Positions 45,320 to 56,986 of a DNA stretch of 64,000 nt are shown one piece after another. Each line of letters begins with the position of its first letter. The first letter of the stretch is position 1. The notes beneath the pieces are model-generated. The model saw only the letters and a list, made by a program, of their open reading frames with translations. It did not search any database and was not told where the DNA came from. The position numbers and the translations under genes are program-made. The DNA comes from Boesenbergia rotunda (lineage: Eukaryota; Streptophyta; Magnoliopsida; Zingiberales; Zingiberaceae), in NCBI GenBank assembly GCA_024364735.1, contig JAGFNQ010006467.1, forward strand, positions 36,215 to 100,214, given 5' to 3'.

Positions 45320-46664
45320 TGTTGGTGCAGAATGCACCTAAGTCAAACCTGTGTTTTGATAATGGCAACATAGGTCAAAAGTTAAGTCTTACTTGTTTTC
45401 TAACAAGTTACTCTAGTGTACAAGAAAAACCCTAGCGAAGGACTGCTAGGCACTGGCGAAGGAATGCCAGGGTAAAAAGACCTAGAGAAGGACTACTAGG
45501 CACTGGCGAAGGAATGCCAGGGTCAAAAGACCTAGCCAAGGACTGCTAGGCTCCAGGCGAAGGACAGCCTGGGATTGAAGCCCTAGCGAAGGAATGCTAG
45601 GCACCAAGCGAAGGGCAGCTCGGCATCCAAGACCTGACAAAGGACCGTCAGGCAAAAGTCCAACCAAAGGAACGGTTGGCATCAGGTAAATTCTCCCGAG
45701 AGGAGTAGGTGAGGACGCGTTCCCCGTCGAGGGAACAGTAGGCGTCGGTTCGACCTAGGGCTCCATTTTGGAGACCGAAGTCAGAACCAAGACAGCTAAG
45801 GCTGTATAAATAAATATTTTATTGCTACATTGTGTTTTGGACTAACCCTGGATGCAGGACCGAAGGAACGTGTGTCTGCAGCTCAGAAAGCCTCAAAGGA
45901 GAGAGGCATTGGCTGAGTAGGGCGCCCGGAGTGTCCCGGGTGCCCCCATGGTGCATACAAAACAAATCAAGAAAAGAAGGCATCGAACAACTACTGGGCG
46001 GGGCGCCCCCGTGCTCCCGGGCGCCCCCGCTGCTCCCGGGCACCCCCATGCGCATGCCTCGATCCAGAAGCCAGCGAAGCCAGAAGATGAGATTTGACCC
46101 GGTCAACCCGGGCGTCCCGAGCGCTCCGGGCACCCCGGTCAAAGCAGATCCCGAGGATAAGGGGATCAGACGCTGACCGAGATGGAACCGGATCGAAGGA
46201 CACGTGGGGGGCGCCCCCGACATCCCGGGCGCCCCCTGGCCCTATATAAAGGGCCCTCGACCAAGGCTTCAAGGTATCAGTTTTCTCAACGTCTCAAAGC
46301 TCTTCTACGCTCGTGCCTTGCTCCGGAAACATTCCAACTCGAGCCGACGACGTCCCGCTGCCCCGAAAAAGTCAATCCACTCCGGACGTCGGTAACAAAG
46401 AGCGCAATTCTTTATTATTATTTTAGTGCACTTACTTTGTAACTAAATTCTGTAAACTATTATTGCGCTTTATATAGAATTGCCCAAAGTAAACGGTCAA
46501 CGACCGTGGGCCTTGGATTAGGAGTCGACACAGGCTCCGAACCAAGTAAATCGACGGTGTCTCTGTGTTGTGTTTTTTTTAACTTCCGCTGTGCAATTGC
46601 TCTTTACGAAAATCCGAACGATTTTCGATATTCACCCCCCTCTATCGGTTATCTCGATCCAACA
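45320..46664 (+). repeat. Solo LTR of copia-like family D
   Basis: 1345 bp, TGTTGG...CCAACA, with the target duplication AAAGA on both sides (45315-45319, 46665-46669). It has TATATAAAG at about 46242 in sense orientation. It arose by LTR-LTR recombination of a full element. Confidence 0.93.
45431..45679 (+). repeat. Stem-loop array in the solo LTR
   Basis: Ten units in sense orientation, such as CCTAGCGAAGGACTGCTAGG and CCAACCAAAGGAACGGTTGG. Stems with CCTAGC, CCAGGC, CCTGAC and CCAACC all pair perfectly with their 3' arms. A further hairpin (GTTCCC and GGGAAC) follows near 45720. Confidence 0.85.
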
Positions 46665-47147
46665 AAAGATACTCTGTAGGTCTATCAGTGAGTTTCCACT
46701 CAAACCCACTGATGGACCTAGGATATTTGGATTTCTGAAAAACCCTATACAAATAGTTAGAGTAGAGCTGGGAGATTGTATTTTTGGTGACCAACCCTCT
46801 AATTTTACAACATTATGGTGGAAAAAGATAGTCTGTAGGTCTATCAGTGAGTTTCCACCCAAACCCACTGATGGACCTAGGATATTTAGATTTCTGAAAA
46901 ACCCTATACAAATAGATAGAGTAGAGCTGGGAGATTGTATTTTTGGTAACCAACCCTCTAATTTTACATCATTATGGTGGAAAAGGATACTCTGTATGTC
47001 TATCAGTGAGTTTCCACCCAAACCCACTGATGGACCTAGGATATTTGGATTTCTCAAAACCCTATACAAATAGTTAGAGTAGAGGTGGGAGATGGTATTT
47101 TTGTTGTCCAAACTTATATGATTATCAGAGGGCCTTTCATACCTGTT

Positions 47148-47330
47148 CAGGGCCAAAGTAGGCCTGATAACAAGTTATTTCAGGCCCTAGTTGGTCCTGA
47201 AATGAAGATATTTCAGGCCCACCTTCGGCCTGAAATCACTTGATTTCAGGCCCATCGTGGGCCTGATATCACTTGATTTTAGGTCCACCGTGGGCCTGAA
47301 TTCAAGTTATTTCAGCCCCTACTTGGATTC
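47148..47330. repeat. GGCCTGAAA hairpin-repeat cluster 4
   Basis: Five units that end with the same TTCAAGTTATTTCAGCCCCT and CTTGGAT as cluster 3, so the minisatellite is bracketed by duplicated flanks. Confidence 0.88.
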
Positions 47331-47869
47331 CAAATTTTATTTAAAATAATTTTATAATTATATATTATATTGATTTATATAAAAAAATTCAATATATAGC
47401 TACAAGATGTGACCAAATCCTCTAATTTTATTTAAATCCTCTAATTTTATCAACACAGTCTTATAGTTTATTAAACTTAAAACAAGTTTATTGAATTACA
47501 AGACAAAATCTGGATACTACCTTAATACAAAATGCATACAAATTTCGGTTCCTTGCACATCATCAAGTCATATTTTCAATTGTTGTTGCAATACGAGTGT
47601 TGTAACTCCATAATCAAGATCACTAGTTTGAGTTAACTAAAGAGTTGTTATTTCTGTTGACCAACCTTAGTTCCAATCATTATCAGTTATGTTATCTTAT
47701 CGTATCAGTTGGCACACAACAACATTGCAGCAACTGGAGGTGAAACAACATCACACAATTGTTTTATTTTTCTTGACAATCAATTATATTTGTATGACAA
47801 CATCTACATAATCAGAATTTTCCATACAAATGGAGCTACAAATGGAGCTCAATATATTGCAAAGGATTT
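47331..47869. other. Non-coding stretch 3' of gene B
   Basis: AT-rich; nothing recognised. A forward frame at 47709-47996 is a shadow across the last exon of gene B. Confidence 0.5.
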
Positions 47870-50790
47870 TTTTACAAGAATACATCGATATTTACTCTCA
47901 TGTTTTACAAAACATGTCCCTCAGAATATTAACTGTCAGATCAAATCTCATTTTCCTCATGTCTCCTTGTTTGAAATTCATCTTCTCATCATATAGGAGA
48001 CATCGAACGTATTGCATCACAAAAAAGGCACAGTCCACGCTGAAAATAACAATAAAGTATTTTTTATTTCAATATGTGAGTAAATAAAAGACTTTCATAT
48101 TTTTAAAATCATCCCCATTTGCTCACCTATATTTTTGTTGGGGACATTTTTGACTAACGGAGGGCCAATTGTCCAAGGGATGATGACTTTGGAGATAATA
48201 ACCGTAAGTTCCTCGGGACTATAATGTTTAAGTGCTTTTACCTGTAAAATATATCATGATTTTAATAATCACCGTGAATGATGTTTTAGGAAAACTGATT
48301 AACATATATATGAATAAAGGTTGCTCACCGCTGAGTCAAAATCATTCTTATATTTATGGCCACTAGCAAGAGAATTTAAATGATTGAAAGTCATGGCTTC
48401 TGTATCCACCGCCAACAAGTGAAAGTGTGTATTATCACTGCACAAAGGTATTAAAATATATCTAAACCCTTGTTTTATCATATTAGTCTTCATCACTTAA
48501 ACGTTGGAAAACTTTCTTGACGATCTTATTGATGCCTAAAAAATTGCATACAGAAAAATTATTAATAGCCAAATCATAATATTAGGTCTTCTACAATCTA
48601 TCTTGTAAATTTATTTACATCACTTACTGTGAAGAAGGTTGAACAATATATTAACTTGTTGTATGAATACCACATGCGGATGCTCCCCTAAATATAATTT
48701 TATAAAAGGCATCAATTACCTCGCCTTTTGTAAAAACCTCTCCATTGAGGATTTGTAAGAATGAATGCAAATTCAAAGCAAAGGGTGCATCCTCCCAAAT
48801 AAATTCAGATGCCAACCTGCCAAGTAAATTGATAAGATTATATATTAAAGAACAAGATATATTAACTATACCATGTTTCGTAACTTACTTTAGGTTCTCT
48901 AATTTATTTATCAGGTAGGTCACTTCTTTATCTTGATTTTTCTTCTTTGAATTCATAAAATGCTTCTTCACAAACTACATCGATACATTTTCAAACAACT
49001 AATTAATGACCAAATTCAATAAAAATTTAGATATTTTATATGAAAGTAAATCACATACATCAATGCCTTGTTGCCTCATTTTGTATAGTTCGGAGGTCCT
49101 TCTTGTTTCCTCCTCTATGTCTTCTTCAGACATAACTTCCATTACAGTTATGGTTTCACTTACTTTATCCATATCCTCCTCACTAATTTTCCTTTTTCCC
49201 TTGTCCATGACATTTGATATTTGTTTCTTGCTCCGCTTCCCCTTTGGTAATAGCTGGTGCCATAGTGGACTATCAATTGGAGTATCCCTGTAATCATACC
49301 GAGTTTGGTCACGTCCTCTCCTTGTTCTACAGTATACAGGATCAGAAAGAGGATCGACTACAGGATAGCTTTCCTCAGCCCCCATTCCCTTTATTTCAAT
49401 TATTGAAAGTAATTCCTTAACCCTTTCATTCAAACAAATATTCTCCTCTATTAGCTCCTTGATTTGCTTGTCTTTAAGAATGCATTCACCACATAGCCTT
49501 ACATCTTCTGTGTCATCTCCTTGCGATGTCTCCATTGGCCGTGGAATGTCATCATTGATAGCAAGGTTCTCAAACAAATTGTTCTCACGTAGGTTAGGAA
49601 TTATTTCTACAATGACCTGTCAATTAACAAGTACACAAATGTTACTGCTTATATATCAAACTAACATAGATCACACTTTCGAATAATTACCTCTTCCGGC
49701 GACAGTCGGTGAACAAGGGCCCTCACCCGACTAATATGCGAAGGAATATTCCTCCACTTATTTATTCGGGGTCCTTCAACATTGTATGATTTTTGAATTG
49801 GTACATGCTCCAAAAACCATGCCTACACCAAGTTTTCCAACCAAATAGATTAATGACAATAAAATATTATAAAATTTAACAAGAAAATTCTACTCACTGC
49901 CAAAAGCCCAGCAAACCCCTTTAGGTAAGGGAGGTTGGTGCTGGTCTGGTATACCTGAGTTGATGAAAATAAGTCCCCAATCTTATGTAATTGCGGAGAC
50001 AAAAATTGATGGATAGCTTCCACCCAGTTGAATCTAGCAAGATTCTCATAATCATCTACTATATCTACAAGACCTAGAGGGACCTTATATGTACTAGACG
50101 AAAATAAAACACACACAAATATATACAAAATATAGAATTTACACACTAATAAAATATCATCCTCTGATTCAACACTTTTTGAATAATATTTAAGTAACTC
50201 CTCAATTCTTGTTCTGGTAGGTTTTTCTTTTGAGAAGTAAGTAAGATAGAGGTCACTCGATGCTTTAGTTGAATTAATAGGGACCGAAACACCACGATCC
50301 ACTATACCCAGTAACAACGCAACATCTCGTCTGGTGAACGCAACCGGTACACCTGAAACATTTCAAATATTTAGTTATCATCAAGAATATACCCTTCAAA
50401 TGATTTCACTTTGGGCCTGAAATTATTTGACTTCAAGCCCACGTTGGCCCTGAAATGATTTTATTTCAGGCCCAACGTGGGCCTGAAGTAAAATCACTTC
50501 AGGCCTACCAAGGGCCCGAAGTGAAATCACTTCAGGACCTCGGTAGGCCTGAAATGAAATGTGTGAAATGTATCAAAATTATATCATTTCAGGCCATCTT
50601 TATCCCTACTTTATCTTACTATAGATATTGTTTACAATTCATAACTAAAATTATTACCTGAGAATTTAAAAACTTGCGAGGTTGAATCCCAACTTTCGAA
50701 TATATTCACCAAAATTCCACGGATATGCTGCAATTCTTGTATGTCCAAGAAAACACTGAAGGGCGACTCTTTGATCTTCGCAATGTGTCG
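47870..50790 (-). pseudogene. Ulp1/C48 cysteine-protease-like gene B
   Basis: The same gene plan as gene A, diverged, on the same strand. Exon pieces: about 50790-50661 (IKESPFSVFLDIQEL, ending with a CAG/GTAAT donor), 50354-50160 (PVAFTRRDVALLLGIVDRG), and 50096-49880 (VDIVDDYENLARFNWVEAIH, YLKGFAGLLAV). Then come 49823-49688 (AWFLEHVPIQKS), a polar exon 49620-49050 (RTRRGRDQTRYDYRDTP), and LNLHSFLQILNGEVFTKGEV near 48770. The protease part has HFHLLAVDTEAMTF (catalytic His, ~48420), LNSLA, and VDCAFFVMQYV with the catalytic Cys (~48020). The Asp position is Asn, as in gene A. A stop near 48498 and possible others suggest decay. Intron 1 contains a hairpin-repeat cluster. Exon borders are estimates. 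Confidence 0.7.
50403..50605. repeat. GGCCTGAAA hairpin-repeat cluster 5, in a gene B intron
   Basis: Five units with TTCAGGCC/GGCCTGAA arms and AAGTGAAATCACTTCAGG variants, lying between two gene B exons. Confidence 0.85.
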
Positions 50791-51599
50791 ATCATTTAAA
50801 ATTTAAAATGCTTCAAAAAATTATTTAAAGTGCCCTAAAACACTGCACCAATGTATTTTTTTTCCAAAGTCATCTGAAGCCTACAGTTTTTATACATTAC
50901 AAATTGATTCAGTAAAAATAAGTTTAACCATGTGCACAAACTCTGTTGTTTTGACCTAAGACTATCGCTAACATACCTTGCTGGATAATGCCAAGGAAGA
51001 AGATGCTGAACCAGCCACATACCTTTCTCCTGCTATTGTCTAAAATTTTAGCCTTGCACAAACCCTAACCCCTACTTTGGATAGTGCCGAGTAATCTGGA
51101 CTTCAACGTTAACACTTACAGCCGCCTCTGGGACACATACACACACTTACGAGACTTCCCTAGATTTTGGTTGGGAGGACGGATTCGGGGGATGAGCTCA
51201 CGACGATAGCACAATGTCCGCCACCTTCAACAATACCATTAACATTTTTGTGCTGATGGCTGAAAAAAAATCGACTCCATGTCCATTCGAACTACAAAAT
51301 AATATTTTACTCATAAAGTGGTTTGGAAGTCTTGAATTGTGAATCGAGAAAGGCATCACTTGGCGGGATGAGTATAATAGGAAATTCACTATATGGGATG
51401 CACCCTTTGGTAAAAAATAAAGCATGGTACTCGTTTTGGTAATTACCAAATCTTGGGTACGCCCTTCGGTAAAAAGCCTTAATAACTTAGGTTTTAAATG
51501 ATAATTAACCTAACATGGCTTGAATAATTATTAGGTTTTTAAATGGTCATGTAAGTATAGATAAGTAAGATCTAAGTAAGCTATTTTAGAATCATCAAT
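50791..51599. other. Upstream of gene B, nothing assigned
   Basis: Possible promoter and 5' end of gene B. A repeated CCCTTTGGTAAAAA/CCCTTCGGTAAAAA word occurs at 51410 and 51470. No clear MULE terminal inverted repeat was found. Confidence 0.4.
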
Positions 51600-52503
51600 C
51601 ATCTCAAGTAGGCTCAATATCTATTAAGTAAGTCAAACATAGTAGGCTTAATGAGTATGAAATCTTTGAACAATGATGAGTATAGAGGTGGATCCAATAG
51701 CGATTATATCCTAAATGGTTATAACTTAATTTCTTATTTTCTTCAAAAGCGTCTTCTTGTTGTATTGTAGGACATTTGTGTGAGTAATAAGCTAGGTTAA
51801 CTGTGCACATGTCATTTTCCTTAATTTCTAATAAGATAAAGTTTGGTTCTTCAATGTACTTAGTTAAAAGACATTTTATTTTATAGCTAGTATCGTGCAA
51901 CTTATTCATGCTAAGCAAATTATACAAGGAATTTTCAACATACAAAGTTTTCTCTATAAATAAATTAAAATTTAAAGGGATGTTATCTGTCTCAATTACC
52001 TTTAACTTGCCTTGTTCGGATTCTGACTTGGGCTTGTGTTCTAATTTGAGCTTAGATTTTGACTCAGGTTCAACTTCATTGGTTGAGTCCTCGAAATCTG
52101 ATTCATCTATAAGAGTGATACAGTTTATTTGTTCTAATTCAGCTTTTTCATTTTCTGCACTAGCTTAGCATTTCCCAAATCTCTTTTGTATCTTTGAATG
52201 ACCCAACTTTCTCAAGTTAGGCTTGAGTTCAAGCACAAAGAATGATGGTAGTAGCTTTTGCATTTGATATTGGACTGCTTGCTTCGTGTTGCTTATCCAT
52301 GATTCAAACCTGCATAGCTCTCCTTTTGCATCTCTTGGTAAGTTGGTTCCATTTTGGATACTTTCCCAGGATTCTGAGTCAATTTTAAGAATGTCTTTCA
52401 TCTTTCTCCATAAATTTTCAAAACTTTTTCTATTATAAATAGAAGGACGGGTTGTGCTAAATTCTTCTTGCAAAGTTATATTTGGAAATAAGTATTTGTT
52501 CAA
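51600..52503 (-). pseudogene. Copia-type gag/pol relic
   Basis: The reverse frame 52503-52165 (112 codons) resembles a copia Gag N-terminus (RPSIYNRKSFENLWRKMKDI, AVQYQMQKLLPSFF). An acidic linker at 52160-51960 resembles the Glu-rich part of the element D gag. The frame 51945-51604 shows YVENSLYNLLSMNKLHD, like the segment just before copia integrase. Much of the protein is missing between these, so this is an internally deleted relic. A tRNA-Met-type primer site (CTCTGATACCA, forward strand 52931-52941) lies at its 5' side. Confidence 0.6.
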
Positions 52504-52947
52504 GATATATTAAGGTATAGGACAGATAATGAGTTTAGTTTGGTTGTAATTAGGGTTTTGGATTTGGTTGTGGGATAGGCTTGGATAATTAAAAGATTTG
52601 ATTTGTTTGTCCTAGATTCAGAGTGCAATGATCATCTTAGGTTAGATTTAGGTTTTTCTTTGGGAGACTTTAACAAGAGTTCCAAATATTGGCCTTTAGG
52701 TCATGGCGAAACACATGACTCTTCATAATTATCGAAGCAACAATCATTTCCTAGACAAATCCTTTTTAAGAATTAGGAGCTAAATCAACTTTAATACAAT
52801 GTCTCGGTATAACTAGTTTAGAGTGAGAAGTGATAATTTCTACTAGTTTCACTTGACAAGATGTAGGTAGGGAAACCTAGCCTAAACATGCAACTATCCA
52901 AGCTTTCTTAATTTCTATCAACTTATCCCTCTCTGATACCAAATTAT

Positions 52948-54770
52948 TGTTAGTAGGAGCCCTAGAGCCAATTATGTGATGATTGACTAGAGACATTTTT
53001 GTATCATATTCTATTATTAATAAAGACATGTTTGGTTATTATACTTACTTTGTATTTTGTGCAGAATAACTAAGTATAATAATGTCCTTGTGTAGTAGGT
53101 TCATATCTACATTATATCGATTGGTTGAATCGATAGTGAGATAATGTAGAGAACACTACACTAAATTACCTAGTCAAGCATCAATTATTCAGGGACAATA
53201 TTGATGCATGGAGACTAGCATGTAGGTCAACTGATGACTTGAGCTCACAAGTCATGGATATGTGATATCAAGTTGACACATGTGTATACATTGGAGAATG
53301 TGTACTGAATGACCCGCCATGAGAAAGTTTCATAGATTGTCATATGAGTGTCATAGACTTTCTCATGTGACTATTGGTATGAATAGTCCTTAGACCTGAA
53401 GTCACTACAGTTCCCTACATAAGGAGTTATGTACTTTGGTATCGTCAAACGTCACCCGTAACAGGGTGGACTATAAAGGCGATCACTGGGTATGTAATGA
53501 ATTATGAGGAGGGATGTGAGTGATGTAGATGGGATCTATCCCTCCCATATGACGGGAGTGATATCTGTGGGCCCCTTGATCGAGTAGGACTACTAAAACG
53601 CATGACCATGCTCAAATGAGTCAATATGAGATATTGAGCTCATTTGTTTGAGTGAGTCTACTCGAGGATCAAGAAACACAAGATTGATTGAGGATGACAC
53701 GGTTTATGCCTCATTGGTCAATCTAGATATCAAGGATAGAAGGACAAGGTCATACACTATCATAGTCACAGAGGTTTAGTCGGATCTCGACTTTTCTTAT
53801 TACTTGGGTAGCAATGATGCATTGCTAGATGCCGCTCATTGCTTATGTGTCTAAAGTGTTTAGGCGCATTGTCAACGTCACGAGAACCTATTGGGTTACA
53901 CACAAAGGACACAATGCTTCGGGAAAGTTGATCGGCAGATCTAAGCCCGAGTTGGGAACTCGGGAGACCAGAGCCCAAGTTGGGAACTCGGGAGGTCAGT
54001 TCGGGGACTCGAGTTGGGAACTCGAGAGAGACCGAGTCGGAGCTCGGCGGGCCGAGTCGGAGCTCGGCGGGCCGAGTCGGAGCTCGGCCGACCGAGTCGG
54101 AACTCGGCGGACCGAGTCGGAACTCGGCAGACTGGGTCGGAGCTCGGCAGACTGGGTCGGGAGCTCGCCACTCGGGAGACTTGGTCGGGAGACTGAGTTG
54201 GAAGCCCGAGACGCCCGGTCGGAGTTGCTTGGAGGAAAGAGAAAAGTCTCTTTTCTTTGGATGAAAAGATTCTTTTCTTGCATGGGAAATGATGAAGGTC
54301 CACATAAAAAGATGTGCTCTTTCTTGGGAAGCCAAAGAGACACAAACCTCTTCATATTCATGGGATGATTATAAAAGAGGGTCTTGTGACTTTGGACGAG
54401 GTCTTCTTCTTGCCTTAGCTTTTCCCCTTCGCTTCCTCTCTTCTTCCTCTCCTCCACTCTTGGCCGAAACCTTATTGTAAGGTTCTTGGTGTTTTCGAGC
54501 TACCTCAAGTTGCTAGCACAACTAAGGTAGTTCTCTCGAAGTTGAGAGATTGTGTCCGTGTGGATACGAATAGAGGCACGGACTCCTGAACGTGCAAGAG
54601 ATCCGGCGCATCTTGGACGAGCGGGATAACCGAAGGGCACACTTCAAAGGTATAAACAGTAGATAAATCTATTAGATAGATAGCTTTGTACGAGTTTTCT
54701 TTCGCATGGATCGCTCGTGGGTTCTTGTTTCCGCTGCGTTTTTATTGTTTTGTGCCGGGAGAACCCAACA
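52948..54770 (+). repeat. Solo LTR (family F) with ATTAT target duplication
   Basis: 1823 bp from TGTTAGTAGG to GAACCCAACA, flanked by ATTAT at 52943-52947 and 54771-54775. A TATA-like ATTATAAAAG at about 54368 gives forward orientation. It inserted right beside the primer-binding site of the copia relic. The frames at 53766-54457 come from its short repeats. Confidence 0.88.
54031..54160. repeat. 20-bp tandem repeat in solo LTR F
   Basis: About six copies of GCCGAGTCGGAGCTCGGCGG and variants, period 20. It is partly palindromic (GAGCTC) and is preceded by related GTTGGGAACTCGGGAG words. Confidence 0.9.
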
Positions 54771-54775
54771 ATTAT

Positions 54776-55073
54776 AAGATTAAGATCGATGCTAGAAGGG
54801 GGGTTGAATACCATTAAGAATTTTTTATAAAAAATAATGAGCAGATAGTAACTGAATGAATCAGAGTTAGTACAATAGAAATACTAAATTAACTAGATTG
54901 ATTCGATTAAGATAAGACAAAAGAAATAATAATACCTAACAATATAAATATGCAAGTTGATCAACCATTAAGCCAAAAGTATAGACACACAATATTTTTT
55001 TTAAAAATTGATTATTATTTCTAATTTCTCTTAAGTGGAGAAACTTTACAAAAAATATATATATAAAAATTAA
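54776..55073. other. Relic of a copia LTR edge, AT-rich
   Basis: Starts AAGATTAAGATCGATGCTAG and AAGGGGGGTTGAATACC, which resembles the start of family D LTRs. It then becomes AT-rich without features. It is probably the LTR that belonged to the relic at 51600-52503. Confidence 0.45.
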
Positions 55074-56369
55074 GTTAGGATCATTGCATGTGAGAAGGGA
55101 GGGGGTGAATCACGTGACTTTTGAAAACATTGCTTTTTCAAATAAAAATGTGAGTGCAGTTGAAATTAAAGCAATAAATGAAAGCACAAACACAAGAAAA
55201 ATACCAAGTGTTTTTACTTGCTTCGGAGCCTTCAGTGACTCCTACTGCAAGGCCCAGGGTCCTTGGACCTTTTCAATGGACAATCCACTAATATCCTTTA
55301 CCGATAAACGTCCGATAGAGTGATCGAGTATAGATGAATAATCGAGAAGTGTAACAACCCTACACTTCTTTTTTTGCAATAATGAAAGTACACAAATAAA
55401 ATTTACCCAACATAGCAGTAGATTTCTGATCACGTTGGGGTGTTGGTGTTGTCTGCCGACAATGGTTGGTCATTGCCGAGTGGTAGCAGAACCACACACG
55501 AAGACGTGGAAGTAGAATGATCGTGAGAGCTTAAGAACGGAGTGTGATAGATTTGATGCAATTCTTATTGAAGGGTATCTAAGGCGCCCCAGTCCCGATC
55601 CCGATCTGAAGCCTGCGTGTTTGCTGCTTATCCTCTGGAAGACGCCTTAGATCCACTTTGGGGCACCTCAATTCCCAACTGAGACATCTTGGATCCAACC
55701 TGTGACACGTCAGTTTGCTGAAATCTCATCTTCAGCGAAGACTGTGCGGAGGCACCCTCAACCACTTGAGGCGCCTCCAATCATAACTGAGGTGGCTCGG
55801 ACACTATTTATCTTAGACTGAAATTTATAGAAACACCCCTGCAAAATCATGTTAGGCCAAAATAACAAATCCCTTGAAAACATGGTTAGTAATTTGGACT
55901 AAATAAATTTAATATTAAATAGACCCTGTCTTCCCAAGACTAAGATCTAATCAAGGTCTCAGGTTAGAGCTCCAAAATGGTTCAAAGCTGGACTATGCCT
56001 AAAGTCCCTACCCGTGACTCATCTTCACCAGAATTCACTCCTCTAGTGATTTACCTCACTTACCTTATACAGATCTACTTAACTTCTTAACCCACCCGGT
56101 CTTCAACCAACTGTCAGGTCCAGGGAACCGAACTGGACTTCATGCGAATCTCCGCCAACTTGGGCTTCAGCCAGTTGTCAAGCTCCGCGGACTCAACTAG
56201 ATTTCTTGCTTGGAATGAACTATCTTGACTTCAGTGTGGTGTCAATTTCTAAGTCTTTCACTCCTGCACACTTGGTAAAAGGTTAAATAACCACAACCCT
56301 AACTTTAACTTATTCGTCATTCATCAAAACATGAGTTTGACTATTAGTGCAAATTGCACCAACAATCTT
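55074..56369 (-). repeat. Degraded LTR related to family D
   Basis: Begins near GTTAGGATCATTGCATG with GGGAGGGGGTGAATC. It contains the conserved ACTTGCTTCGGAGCC and ACTCCTACTGCAAGGCCCA words of family D LTRs. It ends GCACCAACA at 56369, followed by a purine tract in reverse (ATCTTCTCCTTTTT). The stem-loop array of family D is not evident here. Confidence 0.65.
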
Positions 56370-56986
56370 CTCCTTTTTGATGCAATGACAATCTGGGTTA
56401 AAGTTAGAAAAAATAGCAAGAATAACAACAAGAATAAGCACAAAAAATGCAATGATATGCTTTAGTTTCAAATATTCAATTTTCTATCTTTTTCTAGCTT
56501 TTAACCCTTAACTCCTTCCCCTTTGGCATTCATCAAAAGAAATAAGTGATAGTACAATCATGCTCCAAGAAAGTAATAGTACAACTATCACACAAAAGAG
56601 ACTAAGTATAGAAAATAAGGTGATGCATATCAAAAAATGCTATGAAAAACATAATCATAAAATCTTAACATCTAAACTTAGAATAGTTCTAAAGCAAAAT
56701 GAATATCATAGTAAGATGATTTTTTAGACAAATTTCAATTAAAATTTCGCCAAATTTTAAAAATTACAAATTAACTATTCTTTTTTCAACCAAAATCCAA
56801 AAATAGAGACTAAGTATAAGAATAGTTCACTAGTTTGGCATTTGATTTATATTCTAAGGGAGAGTTAACTAATGTAGACATTGTTAGTATTAAGATAGCT
56901 TTGATAAAAAGATAGGAACAAGTCAAATCTTAAAAATAAATTTCCAACATAATTCATTTCTATGTCTCATCTAAAAGATTATTTTT
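56370..56986 (-). other. Internal DNA of the degraded copia-like element
   Basis: AT-rich with CCTTAACTCCTTCCCCTTTG-like words similar to the interior of element D. No frame is present. It is interrupted by the SINE at 56987. Confidence 0.5.

Larger units (their letters stand above)
44101..47090. repeat. 158-bp minisatellite array
   Basis: About eleven copies of a unit beginning GATATTTGGATTTCTGAAAA, with ATTTTTGGTGACCAACCCTC and GAGTTTCCACCCAAACCCAC inside. Starts lie near 44104, 44262, 44420, 44578, 44737, 44895, 45053 and 45211, then 46719, 46877 and 47037. A solo LTR of family D splits the array at 45320-46664. The unit stays open in some frames, giving repeated peptides that I do not take as proteins. 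Confidence 0.93.

Noticed and set aside
44005..47156. Repeated frames giving DQPSNFT, LWWKK and GLGGNSL peptides
   Set aside because: They follow the 158-bp minisatellite on both strands; the period is not a multiple of three and each frame stops after one or two units.
38187..50605. CRISPR-like array
   Set aside because: The units are palindromes with similar linkers, not identical repeats with unique spacers, and the context is a plant nuclear genome.
53766..54457. Several overlapping frames of 60-190 codons
   Set aside because: Produced by the 20-bp GAGCTC repeat in solo LTR F; low-complexity on both strands.
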